The translations under genes were made by a program, and so were the position numbers. This document shows, one piece after another, positions 42,547 through 54,628 of a stretch of 64,000 nucleotides of DNA. The number at the start of each line of letters is the position of its first letter. Within the stretch, counting starts at the first letter, position 1. Location: positions 5,956,632 to 6,020,631 of the forward strand of contig OZ025890.1 of the NCBI GenBank assembly GCA_964019415.1, read 5' to 3'. The DNA comes from Ianthella basta. Lineage: Eukaryota > Porifera > Demospongiae > Verongiida > Ianthellidae. The notes under the pieces are model-generated. The model saw only the letters and a program-made list of their open reading frames with translations, did no database searches and had not been told where the DNA came from.

Positions 42547-43300
42547 GTCTCGTACCCAGACCGTTTTCTCCCATCCATTTTTATATTATGACGTAATCGG
42601 TCGGGGAGAAAGGGTCTGGCACATTTCCTCTACGGTAGTTCTTCCACCCACGCAACCACAGACATGCAATTAATCATACACCCGCGCGAGGTAGTAAGCG
42701 TCAGGCCGGGGAGCAGAAATGCGAAGAAACCGTTGTGTTCTCACGTAGGAGCACTTGATATGTTTCCAAGGAGAGTTCCCTGCCAAAGGAAAGGCAGAAT
42801 CCAGCGTTTGAAGCAGGTTGAGAGTGCAGAAGTCACCCATGGCATCAGAAACAGTTTGACGCTTCTCTTACTGCGGACGATGCTTCTCTTATTGCGGACG
42901 AAAGCGGAGAATAAGCTTGTCAGAGGACCTATAGGTATTACAACATGGGCCACCGATGGCTAAACAGCGAAGACAACCTGTGAAGATGGCCGTGTTATCG
43001 TGGGTACTGAGTAAAAAGCATTTTTCTTGCCAGATGGCCGAAATCGCCTACACTGGCTTGGAAATAAAGTTAAAATAGCCTAGTCTGTGAGGTTAATCAC
43101 CGCCCGCAATGCTGTAGTTTTTCGGTTCTCCGCCGTTCTGACAGTCCAGCGAGCTTTACATCGGCAATTAACATGCCTCACTGTGTCCGTACATTCCAGG
43201 TCATTAACGAGTTCTCACATAGGTTATGTGCCAGACCCCTTCCCTGCACATGACGTCACGATTAAATGGCCAGCGGACGGGTGGGGTCTGGGTACGAAAC
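42547..43300. mobile_element. 754-bp non-autonomous element with terminal inverted repeats
   Basis: The left end gtctcgtacccagacc (42547-42562) is mirrored by ggtctgggtacgaaac (43285-43300). Homology continues inward about 75 bp on each side, with shared tgacgt and a gggtctggcac boundary. The interior has two ORFs of 99 and 117 codons that resemble no known protein. Transposase is absent, so it would depend on an enzyme supplied elsewhere. Confidence 0.65.
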
Positions 43301-43439
43301 TAACATGCGAGTGCTGGGAACCCTCAAAGAACTCATGGACTTGGGAGGGCATAGGTATTGACTCACATATTGACATTGAACATTGTTTGTTACTGTATAT
43401 TCATTTTGTAAAACATCTTAATTATTTGACTAAATTTTA

Positions 43440-45340
43440 GTAGTTTATTGCTTCACTAATTCATTCCATTAATGAATCATTTTATTCCAATAATAATTAT
43501 TTTTAATCATTATTTAAATGTAAATTAAATTTTACATTAAGTTCATTTATTAAAAAAGTTTTAGTGAGCAAAATAATTTTGAAGTATGAAAAAGTTTGTG
43601 CTAAATACTTTTAAGTGTAAAAAATGTATATATAAATTGAAATGTAAAAACATTTTGGCGTAGCATAATTTTTGTGTATGAAAACATTTATTGTGAATTA
43701 AACAGTTTTGGATTAGAATAAAAATTGGTAGTAAAAACAATTTCAGCGTAAAAAATTTTAATGTGCAAAAAACGTATAAATGATTCGTGTAAAATTTAAA
43801 CGTTTTAGGTCTTGAAAGTGTTTTAGTGCCTAATTAAATTGTGGTGCATTAAAAACTTTCTGGCATAAAAATAGTTTTATAAAAACCTTTAGTGTGCTAA
43901 ATAAAGCATTTTTGGTGATTTGAAAAATGTTTGGTGCCTTAAAAATGTTAAAGGTAAAAACTAATGTATCAAATGAACATTTTGTGTTTAAAATGCTTGA
44001 TGCAACGAAATATTTTGATGAAAACATATTTGGTGTAAAAATTGTGAAGAAAATGCATGAATTTTAGAGAACAATAACTTTTTAATAATTTTTTGCTGAT
44101 TTTAAAATATGAGTGGAATTATGAATAAAAATATAAATAATAGTAATAACAGTAATGATACTGGCTTGATGTGCATTCAAATACAGACTGCATGATATAT
44201 GTTATACCGAGGGCATATAAGCCATTTGAATACATTCACCTGATATCCACTCGGGGTGATTATGCGTTTGAATGGGTTGACTCAGTATTCACCATGCACA
44301 TACTTGCCCACAGCAGAATGTCCATTCATAAATGATTCCTATGCTAGCATTGGCAGTGTGTGGTCATGTGCACTTCAAAATTAAAGTCTAGGAAATATAC
44401 ATTTCTACGGCTCAACAATGAAAAAGAATTGACGTGACAGGTGCTAAAAATCTGGTTGTGTACATATATGTACATGCTTGTGTATGTACAAGTGTATAAG
44501 AATTCTTAAACATAAAATAAGATTGGAAATCATGTTTAAAAATACAATAAATAGAGAATAAAAAATTAGAAGAAAACATTTTTGAGCATACAAAAAATTT
44601 GGACAAGAAAATTATTACAGAGTACACATTACACATTATTACAGATACACAAATTTAGAGGCAGAAGAACATGAAGATACAAAGTTTTAGAAACAAAACT
44701 TGAATGAAAAAATTTGGAAATACAAAGAACATTTTAAGAAAAATGTACAAAGCATGTTTGGAAATATAAGAAATTTCAACTAAAAATTAATTTTATGAAA
44801 ATCCAAAAAATGGAGACAAAACAATTACTGGCATATCAATAGATGTAAAAGTAAAGTAATTCAGATGAAGAAAAATTGTAAATACAAAAATGATACTCAA
44901 ACATTTTGGGAATACAAAAAATGAACCTACAAAGAAATTGGTCATGCTAAGATTATTAAAAATGCAACATTTTACATGTAGAAGTACATGCTTGGAGATA
45001 CATAAAATTATAAAAACTTAAAAGAAAAAAATTTGGAAATGCAAAACGAATACATTGAAGATGCAAAAATTTAGAGACAAAACGTATGAAAATTTGGGCT
45101 ATTTAGATTTAACTAAAAATTTAGCAAAAATGCTATTGAGAATGCAAAGAATTTTGATGAAAACATTTTTGCAGCATCAAAAAATTTTAAGATGCAAAAT
45201 AATTTAGATGTATGGAATGTTTTAAATACAAAAAAAGAGAAACATAAGAACTTTGCAAATATAAAAAATTGAACACACAAAAATTGGGCATGTTAAAAGA
45301 TTTTAAAGATACAACAATTTAATTTCCCTAACTAAATCCG
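43440..45340. other. AT-rich island with degenerate aaaattt-type repeats
   Basis: About 1.9 kb of strongly AT-rich sequence in a window that is otherwise more balanced. It consists of degenerate 20-30-bp motifs such as aaaacatttttggtg and aaatacaaaaaatttgg. No gene or RNA is seen. Confidence 0.7.
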
Positions 45341-45879
45341 CTGCAAAGTGACATGGATAAATGTAACTTCTCTCCCTACCCCAAATAGTTGTGCACCTTA
45401 TAACTGTTCCCAGGAGCATCTGACTGTAAGCACTCACATGGAAAAGTTAGATCTTTTTCTTGACTTTCGAAATCAACCTTCACCATGTGTCAGCACCACA
45501 AGCTCACTTGCCATACGAAGATTTGCTGAGAAGACTCATTGCCAGCTTCACGGGCAGCCATTGTCACATGACTTTCCTGTGATATCCTGTTAAAATGTCA
45601 TAACACTTGGAGTGGAGCTTTGGGAAATGACTGCGTAACCGTCTTAAAACTGCGCGCTAATGTCTAGCTGCCAGCAAGAACGATTAGCTTCGTGATTGAA
45701 GCAGATTTGTGCGACGAGTCCAGCGTTACTGTACAATTTGTCTTGCGAATCACGCACACATCACACGCCGTCACATGCGTAACCACGGTAACGTCAAAGA
45801 ATGTGATAAAACCGCACGGTTTACACTAAGATAAACTACTTTGTTTACATATGCCATGTCCCACATTCGTGTAGAGAGA

Positions 45880-46215
45880 AGTGTGCATCCTGTATGGGGT
45901 GCAGAGAACCTTGTAGGGGGTCCAGTGCATTTTAAAGGGGACCCAGTGCAATCTGTATGGTGTCCAGTGCATCTTGTAAGGGGTCCAGTGCATCTTGTTG
46001 GGGGTACAGTGCATGTTGTGGGGGTCCAGTGCATATTGTGGGTGGTCCAGTTCATCCAACATGGGGTTCAGTGCATCCTGTATGGGGTCCAGTGTATCCT
46101 GTAGGGTGGTAAAGTGCATTATTTGGGGGGTCTAGTGCACTAAGAACTTCAGTGCATCCTGTACGGGTCCAGTGCATCTTGAGGAGGGTCAAGTGCATCT
46201 TTTAAGGGGTCCAGC
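45880..46215. repeat. Second locus of the 20-bp ggtccagtgcat repeat
   Basis: Units such as ggtccagtgcatcttgtaag match the array at 41046-41730, 4.5 kb away, so the same minisatellite family occupies two sites either side of the AT-rich island. Confidence 0.88.
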
Positions 46216-47014
46216 GCTTTCTGATTACAAACAATTTAGAGATAATATGTTTAGAAAAAATGTTGGAGAAATAAAATTTAAAACAAAAGGTTTTAGACAT
46301 GCTGAAGAAATTTAGATATACTGAAGAATTATAAAAGATACAAATTTGAAAACAAATTTGAAGATTTAAAAAATTGTAATCAAATAATGTAAAAATTAAA
46401 TCTTTTAAAGACAAAATTTTTAAAAAAATTTTAATATAAAAAAATTTTTAATAAAGAAAAAATTCAAAAAAAATAATTTGACGATATTGAAATTTAGAGC
46501 ACTTAATAAATTTAAAACAGAAACATTATTGAGAAAGCAAAAATTTGGACATGTAAAAATTCTTTAGACTAAATAGTTTTGAGATAAAATATGTTAGGAG
46601 AAACAAAAAGTTGAGGCATTGAAAATTAAAAAATTAAATACAAAAATTTGGACTTACGAAAATTTTACACATGCAAGTAGATCTTACAGATACAAAAAAT
46701 TTGTAGATACAAAAACATGTCTGGAGATACAAAAACCTTTAGTGATAGAAATAATATGAAACAAAAATTTGGGCAGAAAAGAAACTTTGTACATAGGGTT
46801 ACATAGTGGCCCCAAAGCTCTATGGGTCTGATATGGGTATCAATGGATAGCCCTTCAAAAAATGACCTCTAGGGAACGTAAGTCTGGTAGGCAGAGTTAC
46901 ACTAGTTTTTGAGATAATGGCCTTTGAAAATTTTCCAAGCATGATGTTGGTAGGAAGCGATGTCATTAGAGATATTGAAAGTAAGTAGTCATGGTTATGA
47001 GTTGGGGTTAGTGG
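46216..47014. other. AT-rich degenerate repeats, no gene
   Basis: This continues the aaaaattt-type sequence of 43440-45340 up to about 46800, then about 200 bp of unremarkable sequence leading to the TTAGGG block. Confidence 0.6.
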
Positions 47015-47076
47015 TCAGGGTTAAGGGTCAGGGTTAGGGTTAGGGTTAGGGCCAGGGTTAGGGTTAGGGTTAGGGC
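47015..47076 (+). repeat. Interstitial telomere-like (TTAGGG)n block
   Basis: Degenerate ttaggg/ccaggg units on the plus strand (for example gggttagggttagggttagg). A further short copy lies at 47701-47714. Confidence 0.85.
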
Positions 47077-47079
47077 CAT

Positions 47080-47370
47080 CGTTAGTGGCCCATTTCGGGC
47101 CACCGGAGGCCGTTTTGGGCCACCGTTTTGTCGAAATGGGCCACTCTGCTGCAATTTTGGGCCACTGGGCGGATTTCTGGGCCACCCTAGACAATTTTGG
47201 GTCACTTTGGTTCATTTCAAAATGTGCCACTTTTGAGATTCTGGGCCACCAAAATGTGCCACTTTCTATTTATTGGGCCACCTTTCATTCCACTTTTGGG
47301 CCACTCTTCCTGGCAAAATGGGTCACCACTGTGGATATTCCGGGCCTCTGAGGTCCGTGGGCTCTGGGCC
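47080..47370. repeat. Dispersed gggccac-rich repeat
   Basis: More than ten occurrences of gggccac or its variants spaced 15-30 bp apart. It is related in sequence to the gggccaaagtggccca core of the 115-bp satellite at 48.1-49.2 kb and may be a decayed relative. Confidence 0.7.
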
Positions 47371-48079
47371 ACATTTTGGTTATGGTGCTTTTGATACTTT
47401 TGCTCTTAACAGGCTGCCAAATTCGCCCCTGTTCCTTTTTCGGTAGCTAGGACTGCTTTGTTGCTTTGAGTTTTGTTTTGCAGTGAGCGGCCACGCACCT
47501 TTGCGCAGTTCAACGTGGGACTCTTGGGGATTTTGCTGAATGTGGTTTTGTCCTTGCTTTACCATTACTTGTAGAAGTGAGTCCTCTTTAGTGAACTTGA
47601 CATGTACATTTGCTCTTTTTCCCATTGTTCCAGGTGGTATCCAAGTAGGGAACCTTGGCCGCAACTTTGTGTCGCATGCCTAAGCACATAATGCACATAT
47701 TAGGGTTAGGGTTAGGATGAAACAATGATGACCCAAACCAAAATGCTACAGAGTAGTCTATCACAATATCGGTTGTAAACACAGCATCAATATATACACT
47801 CCTGCAATTGCATGTATTTCCAAGAATCTTCATTGTTTTAGTGTTTCAGTAGTCCAGAAGCGAACTTTTCTAGCAAATTTTAGAATTCTATGTCAAACAT
47901 GTAAAATTTATTTCCCAGAACTGAAAAATAAAATTGGGCCCAAAATAGGCCAAAGTGGCCCAGTGGCCCATTTTTTCCTGAAAGCAGTAGAAAAAATATT
48001 TTTGTGGAATGGATACCTACTACCTTCCTAGTTACTATTTCTGTGAGTGAAAAAATCCCTAGTTCAAGAAGGAAAGAAT
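47371..48079. other. Unique-looking sequence with no gene
   Basis: About 0.7 kb between the gggccac repeats and the satellite. It contains a 14-bp TTAGGG remnant at 47701 and minus-strand ORFs of 81-94 codons without recognisable similarity. Confidence 0.45.
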
Positions 48080-49260
48080 GGGCCACTTTGGGAGTGGCCC
48101 AAAAGGCGGCCCATTTTTGGAAACCCTGCAATTTTATCCAAAATGGTAAATCTGCATCAGACATGTTGTTAGGAATCCCCTGGGGTAAAAAAGGAAAATG
48201 GGCCAGTTTGGCCTAAAAGCAATGGGCCAAAGTGGCCCATTTTCTTCTTTTACCCCAAGGGCCTCCCAACATCATGTCTGATGCAGATTTACCATTTGGG
48301 GTTAAATTGCAGGGTTTCCAAAAATGGGCCACCCTTTTGGGCCAAAGTGGCCCATTTTCCTTTTTTACCCCAAGGGCCTCCCAACATCATGTCTGATGCA
48401 GATTTACCATTTGGGGTAAAATTGCAGGGTTTCCAAAAATGGGCCACTCTTTTGGGCCAAAGTGGCCCATTTTCCTTTTTTACCCCAAGGGTCTCCCAAC
48501 AACATGTCTGATGCAGATTTACCATTTGGGGTAAAATTGCAGGGTTTCCAAAAATGGGCCACCCTTTTGGGCCAAAGTGACCCATTTTCCTTTTTTACCC
48601 CAAGGGCCTCCCAACATCATGTCTGATGCAGATTTACCATTTGGGGTTAAATTACAGAGTTTCCAAAAATGGGCCATCCTTTTGGGCCAAAGTGACCCAT
48701 TTTCCTTTTTTACCCCAAGGGCCTCCCAACATCATGTCTGATGCAGATTTACCATTTGGGGTTAAATTACAGAGTTTCCAAAAATGGGCCATCCTTTTGG
48801 GCCAAAGTGGCCCATTTTCCTTTTTTACCCCAAGGGCCTCCCAACATCATGTCTGATGCAGAATTAGCATTTGGGGTTAAATTGCAGGGTTTCCAAAAAT
48901 GGGCCACCCTTTTGGGCCAAAGTGGCCCATTTTCCTTTTTTACCCCAAGGGCCTCCAAACAACATGTCTGATGCAGATTTACCATTTGGGGTTAAATTGC
49001 AGGGTTTCCAAAAATGGGCCACCCTTTTGGGCCAAAGTGACCCATTTTCCTTTTTTACCCCAAGGGCCTCCCAACATCATGTCTGATGCAGAATTACCAT
49101 TTGGGGTAAAATTGCAGGGTTTCCAAAAATGGGCCACCCTTTTGGGCCACTTTGGCCCAAAAAATGGCCCATTTTTTTAAAACCCTGATTTCTACCCAAA
49201 ACGGTAAAAATGCATCAGATGTGTGATTGGGACAACCCTGGAGCAAAAATAAAAAATGGG
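48080..49260. repeat. 115-bp satellite, eight direct copies flanked by inverted copies
   Basis: The anchor taccccaag recurs at 48251, 48366, 48481, 48596, 48711, 48826, 48941 and 49056, a strict 115-bp period. The unit includes gggccaaagtggcccatttt. A divergent unit in opposite orientation lies on each side (48080-48240 and 49150-49260). ORFs of 70-98 codons here are repeat artefacts. Confidence 0.94.
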
Positions 49261-49825
49261 CCACTGTGGCCCAAATAGAGGCAAAATTCTTTAATAATAA
49301 CCTAGGACTTGTCAAAACACTTGCAAAGCATCAAGGAACCAGTCTGGATGCGTTTGGTAAAAGAAAAAAATGGGCCACTTTTGGACAAAATTTAACCCCA
49401 AAATTTTAAATCTGTCTGAAAAGTGTAAAAGTGTATTCAAATAGCACTTCTGAACACTTTTTGAATGGTGGCCCATTTTTGAGAAAATTTTGCCCCACAC
49501 AAAATACTGCGGGGAATTGTAAATTTTTTACAGGGGACATCAACTTACCTTGACGAAGCAATTCCCAAAAGATGGGGATCCCTAGTCCAAAGTGGACAAA
49601 ATGGGCCGTTGCGGCCCAAAATTCCACCAGCGAGTGGCCCAAAATTTTTATTGCTAATAAGCATTAGACGCGAGCTTAGAATCATTTTGAGAGGGGTCAA
49701 AAAATTTTGGGAACCCCAAACCCCAACCCCGCGCAGAAAATTTTTTTGCCAAAATGTTCAGGTCGCCGTCCCGAGTCTAGATTCCAAAACCCCAATAACC
49801 CCAAAACCAGGGTCACTCCATGGCC

Positions 49826-49861
49826 AGGGTTAGGGTTAGGGTTAGGGTTAGGGTTAGGGTT
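49826..49861 (+). repeat. Interstitial telomere-like (TTAGGG)6
   Basis: Six uninterrupted agggtt units on the plus strand, the purest telomeric block here apart from 58723-58766. Confidence 0.95.
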
Positions 49862-50597
49862 CTATCTTCAGCGCGGAAGGCGTGCGTTGTAGACTTGTCT
49901 GAGCTCGCTTGTAGTAGACATTGAGGCCTCATGTGCCCTGAAACGTCGCTGTAGACTCGCCACAGTCCTTTTATGCTGCAATTCCACGTATTGTATGCAC
50001 AGCAAGCATTCTATGCTAGCCTTAGCTCTCTAGAAATGACCATGGAGGCCTCCTGTCCCTAGAAACGGCGCTGTAGACTCGCCGTAGACCTTTCTGCTAA
50101 GGTGCAGTTGGGGTATAGTCAGAATCAGGCGCCATGGACGCGCTTTAGCCCTATGAAACATAGCATATCTGCGTAGGAATGCACTTATGGCCCACCATCA
50201 AGTCCTCTTGTGCCTACAGTACGTTTTGCCCGATAGGTTTGGTTGTACGGAAATCATTTACATATGTGTTGTCTTGTGCACATGCAGCCAAAGAGCCACA
50301 GCCTTAGCGTCGGTCATAGGTGAGTCTCCCCCAGCACGCACTACGTAGTGACTATGTACATGTGTAGTAGTTAGGTGTTGTGTGGCGTTAGACCAGCTGC
50401 TCCTCAGTGACAATTTAGGTCCCAAATTTGCTACCTAGTCTCTATTCTATGCCGTCGTTCTATTGCGCATAATTGGGTGCCATCGTGAAGTTAGGTGTCG
50501 TGGATGGATCGCTACACATGCTTACCGTCATGATTACAAATTGCTAATGCAACAGGTACAGTCGTTGATAGTGGGTGATAGCAAATTTTAAACAGAG
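49862..50597. other. Intergenic, short duplicated segment
   Basis: An approximately 60-bp segment (tgaggcctcatgtgccctg to the gctgtagactcgcc motif) near 49920 recurs in diverged form near 50045. No gene was recognised before the minus-strand stop at 50598. Confidence 0.5.
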
Positions 50598-53500
50598 TCA
50601 TGTAAGTGGGTGTTTGTGTAGGTGAATTTCTGTTGGGGTGGATAGGAGTTGATAGGTGTTCTCTGTGGCTTTGTACTGGAAATCTACGGGATATACCCAC
50701 TGATCCACAGTGGCTTTCCGTATATCCCCGAGTTTGCAGTGGTATCTGTTACCTCCAACGTGGTTGAGTGGCAAATACCTGAGCGTCGTCTTGGCTTTGT
50801 CAATCCGCATGACTTTGCCCACGTCAACTTTTGGCTTCACTGCGGTGGAGTCTGGCAGCACGATTGCGACAATGTCTCCTAGATCAGGTCCTTCGTTGTC
50901 ACTGTCACTGTCGCTGTCAGTTGGTGGCTCTCTGGTGGATGGCCCGGCCGAGTCCTCAGTGGTGGTGGTTGCCGAGGACAGGGCCTTCTCAAGTAGGCCT
51001 CCGGTGTACTTCCTGCCCTTCTTTTCCCTGTCCACCTGTGTGCGTCTGTCGTAATGCTCTTTTTGCTGCATATTCACGAGTGGATAGGGATTCACGTTAA
51101 AGTTGGTAGGCATAGGTTCATGGGTGGACATATGTTTGTGCATGCTGGTTGCAATGGAGTGAGTAGGGTTTGAATGCACATGTCAGTGCTTGCTCACCGC
51201 TCGCCTGCTGTGCCGCATGGCTGTGGCCATAGACTCCTTTTCTGCTTCTGAAAGGTTTGACTTCTCACAGTGGGTAACGAAAATGGATCTCAGCAAAGTG
51301 GGGCCAATCTTTTTCGCAATGTGGCGTTCAAAGATTCCCTCAATGTAGGCAGTCCACGAACTGGCACTGTATGGTGCTCCCCTATCGTTCTGTACCAAAG
51401 AAAGAATTGAGTTAGAGAACGACAACTGCACTGTGATGGTGATAGCGGTGATTCCGGTGGTGGTGTATACATGCATAGGTGTACCATATATATAGTTATA
51501 TGTATGTCTTGTACTCACTAAGAAGAGGGCAGTGGTCTGTTGTCCTGCTCCCAGCAGGACCTCCCTGTGGTGACTTAGGTGTATCACAAGGTGACTCAAT
51601 AGCTGACTGTCATCGTCCAGGGGGAGGAAGTGGTCCCCGTAACTCTTGTGAGTCTTGTAATCGGCCAATAGAAGGTAGGCTTGCCTGCCATCCGTAGTGA
51701 TGTAGAGGCAGTTTGGCCTCGCTTGGTCCACCACTGGCATAGGTAGTTTGTCGTGGATGGCCACGTGTAACGTTTGGAACTCCTTTGCACGGCCAGGTGG
51801 GAGGGCGGTGTAGAAGAGCATGGCCAGTAGTTTCTGAGACTCCTGGGCCTTTATGCGGGGGCGGGTTGCTCCTTCAAAGAGACCCTTCTGCTCTTTGACT
51901 GCGGCCAGAATGTCATCCCTGCATAGAGAAGGGAGGAGGGTAGGGGAGGGTGGCATGGACGCCGTGGAGTAGGTATATGTAAGGCTTTGAGTTGCTCCAA
52001 TGCAAGTCTTTGGTATAGCTTTGACACTTAGCCCACCACTGAAAGTTGTCAAATCCCCCTCAGACTCACCATTCGGCCCACTTCTGCTGTGCTTGCAATG
52101 CTTGCCAGCTTCGGCATGCTGTAGAGGAGACGACCTGCCTACGGCACTGCTCCCCGAGTCTGCCCACGTTTATGTAGTGCTCCTGCTCGCTGTACTCCTT
52201 TCCATCCTTTATGTAGAGGTAGCGTAGGCCATACCTCAGGTTTTCGAGGTATCGTGAAATGGTGATGCCCTGGAGAGGCTTTTCTTTCAGGGTTAACACG
52301 AACCCCTCAATCATTTCAGCGTCCAAGAGGCACTCAAGGGCGGGGCTGGTCTGCTGTTCTTCTTTTACGTATGCAAAGAAGACTAAGTGTGTGCAAGGGA
52401 AAGGGATTAGCGGGTGAGGGGGTCTCAATTGTACGGTGTGTAGACAGACATGATGTGTGATCTACGTACGTAGTGTGGAGCCTGTGGCATAGTCTGTGTG
52501 CGTGGGGATGGGTGGGTAACAAGTGGCAGGTACACTGACTTACGTAGATGGTGCAGCTGTACTCTCTCCCATGTGATTGATGCAATGGGGTCCCGGCCCC
52601 TCTGTAGGCTGACCGGGTCCGTGAAAAAGCACCTCATTTTGTCCATTTTCTCGCGTAGTGCCTCATGCTCTGGAGCATGGATATCGAGGTAGCTCCTCGT
52701 GCGTCCTCCTTTATTGGAGGCAGTCCCTTGATGCCGTCGTTTGGCTGGTGGCTGGTAGTCGCTACCACCATCACTGTCACTGCTGCGTAAGAGAGAAGCC
52801 GCATATGTAATGCATTTATGCCGCCAATTCACTTGTATGTATGTATGTATGTATGTATGGCTATGAAATTTCTGTTGCAATGTAAACAGTGTGAGGGAGG
52901 TGGGCATGCAGTGTTTCTCTTAAGATGGATGGGTTGGTGTGTGTGAGACCTTGTTGGGGTGGATTGGTGTGTTGTGGCCGTCTCAGTGGGTGGGTGTTCT
53001 GTCCCGGTCTCCGTGGGTGGGTGTTCTGTCCCGGTCTCCGTGGGTGGGTGTTCTGTCCCGGTCTCAGTGGGTGGGTGTTCTGTCCCGGTCTCAGTGGGTG
53101 GGTGTTCTGTCCCGGTCTCAGTGGGTGGGTGTTCTGTCCCGGTCTCAGTGGGCGAGTGCTCTGTGGACGCCTTGGTGGGTGGGTTCTCGGTGGCCATCTC
53201 AGTGGGTTGGTGCTCCGTGGCCGTCTCTGTGGGTGGGTGCTCGGTCCCAGTATCAATGGGTTGGTGCTCCGTGGGCACTTCAGTGGGCGGGTGCTCTGTC
53301 CCCGTCTCGGTGGAGAGGGGGCGAGTCTCGGTAGGCTGGAGCTCTGTGCCAGTCTCAGCGGGGTAGGGCTGTTGGTGAGCCTCAGTGGGGTGGGGAAGGG
53401 TCTCAGGGGTGTGGAGTTGTGGGGGAGTCTCTGTGGGGTGCTCATGGATGGATGCACCTCCTTGTCTGCCTGTGGGAAGGTAGGTATAGGTAGGTAGGTA

Positions 53501-53860
53501 GATGGCTTGGTACTGAAGGTATCAGTGATTACTACTTTGGTAGGTAGGTAGGTAGGTAGGTAGATGGCTTGGTACTGAAGGTATCAGTGATTGCTACTTT
53601 GGTAGGTAGGTAGGTAGGTAGGTAGGTAGGTAGGTAGGTAGGTAGGTAGGTAGGTAGGTAGGTATATTAGGTAGGTACGTACGTACGTACATAGGTGGCT
53701 TGGTATTGAAGGTATCAGTGATTGAAACTGTTAGGGATTAAGGTTAGCCGGCCATTGTGGTGTTGTAGGGACTGCTCATACCTCTTTGTGAGCCCTGTGC
53801 CGCCAGGGCAAAAGCCGATTTCCACAGAAGTTTCCAAAAGAGGTCCTCTTCGCCCGCCAT
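50598..53860 (-). CDS. Tyrosine recombinase (Crypton-like), seven exons, intact
   Basis: Seven minus-strand exons join in phase to give 736 aa: 53860-53782, 53469-52950, 52782-52544, 52382-52070, 51918-51519, 51389-51198, 51065-50598. Order: a short N-terminal segment (MAGEEDLFWKLLWKSAFALA); a threonine/proline linker with nine-residue repeats (TETGTEHPP); an acidic stretch SDSDGGSDY; a helical core-binding-like domain (SYLDIHAPEHEALREKMDKM, then ISRYLENLRYGLRYLY); and a tyrosine-recombinase catalytic domain. Candidate catalytic residues are Arg in LPPGRAKEF, Lys in DYKTHKSYGD, Arg in TLLRSIFVTH, His in MRHSRRA and Tyr in KEHYDRR, the last supplied by exon 7. The usual His of the HxxR box is Thr here. 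A C-terminal domain (GDIVAIVLPDSTAV, then VYPVDF) is unfamiliar. Family placement is inference; it may be a transposon gene or a domesticated one. A truncated paralogue lies at 58791-60634. Confidence 0.82.
52978..53300 (-). repeat. 27-bp coding repeat in the recombinase linker
   Basis: About six near-perfect and several diverged 27-bp units encode TETGTEHPP within exon 2 of the recombinase gene. On the plus strand the unit reads tgggtgggtgttctgtcccg followed by gtctcag. Confidence 0.9.
53480..53700. repeat. (GGTA)n microsatellite with a duplicated flank in recombinase intron 1
   Basis: Three GGTA tracts are separated by copies of ggcttggtactgaaggtatc, so a segment of about 70 bp has been duplicated together with the microsatellite. 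Confidence 0.92.
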
Positions 53861-54320
53861 TGTCAACTTGCGCTTCTTTCTCTTTGGACTAATGCACTGG
53901 CTGTATGGGCGCCTCCTTTTGTGGGCTAGCCTAGACCCCGCCCACAAAATGGTCCCATCTGCATTCCTGGTTGCGACCACAACAACACAACAAACAGCTC
54001 CACTGTTGCGACCACAAATCACAACAAACAGCTCCACTGAGCAAATAACAAACTGATTAATTCCTGGCCTAATGTCCCCCAGGTTGGGCGATGTCATTGC
54101 GTTGTCCCTCCCACAAGATGGCCCCTTGTACGTGCATGCCCTTTGCCATGCATGCCTGTGGTGGGTCGGTGGTGGGTTAGGAATTTAGTTGTTTTTCATT
54201 CGAATCACACTGATTCCAGCTTACAAATGACAATACAAATAGTGGTTAAGCGTTCCTGTGTGTTTCTCCTATAGCCAAATTATTATGGTGCTCCTTATTT
54301 ATTTATTTATTTATATGAAT
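53861..54320. other. Upstream region of the recombinase gene
   Basis: About 460 bp between the recombinase start and the ribozyme array. It contains a short direct repeat (gctccactg near 53997 and 54030) and the sequence gggactaattt-like tail before (TTTA)n at 54297-54313. No gene is seen; the recombinase promoter should lie here. Confidence 0.45.
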
Positions 54321-54328
54321 TTGCTTGA

Positions 54329-54398
54329 GCAAGCACTGCACTGATGAGCCCCAGAAGGGCGAAACGGCTTCACTATTGAAGCCGTCTGCAGTTATTGC
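54329..54398 (+). ncRNA. Hammerhead ribozyme, type I, copy 1
   Basis: Core CTGATGA (54341-54347), stem II GCCC/GGGC, GAAA (54361-54364), stem III CGGCTTCA/TGAAGCCG with loop CTAT, then T and C, with predicted cleavage after C54386. Stem I pairs ACTGCA (54335-54340) with TGCAGT (54387-54392) and resumes as GCAA/TTGC beyond a 2x2 internal loop. All invariant core bases are present. Confidence 0.95.
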
Positions 54399-54478
54399 AT
54401 TGTGTGCGTGTATGTGTGGGTGGGTAGGTGTGGGCGGGTGCTCCAGCGGCGAGTGCGTGTGACTGTGAATTTGCTTGA

Positions 54479-54548
54479 GCAAGCACTGCACTGATGAGCC
54501 CCAGAAGGGCGAAACGGCTTCACTATTGAAGCCGTCTGCAGTTTTTGC
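54479..54548 (+). ncRNA. Hammerhead ribozyme, type I, copy 2
   Basis: Identical core and stems to copy 1, with predicted cleavage after C54536. The stem I internal loop is GC opposite TT instead of TA. Confidence 0.95.
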
Positions 54549-54628
54549 ATTGTGTGCGTGTATGTGTGGGTGGGTAGGTGTGGGCGGGTGCTCCAGCGGC
54601 GAGTGCGTGTGACTGTGAATTTGCTTGA

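Noticed and set aside
42664..43440. Two plus-strand ORFs of 99 and 117 codons
   Set aside because: No recognisable domain. They fall largely inside the inverted-repeat element and look like chance frames.
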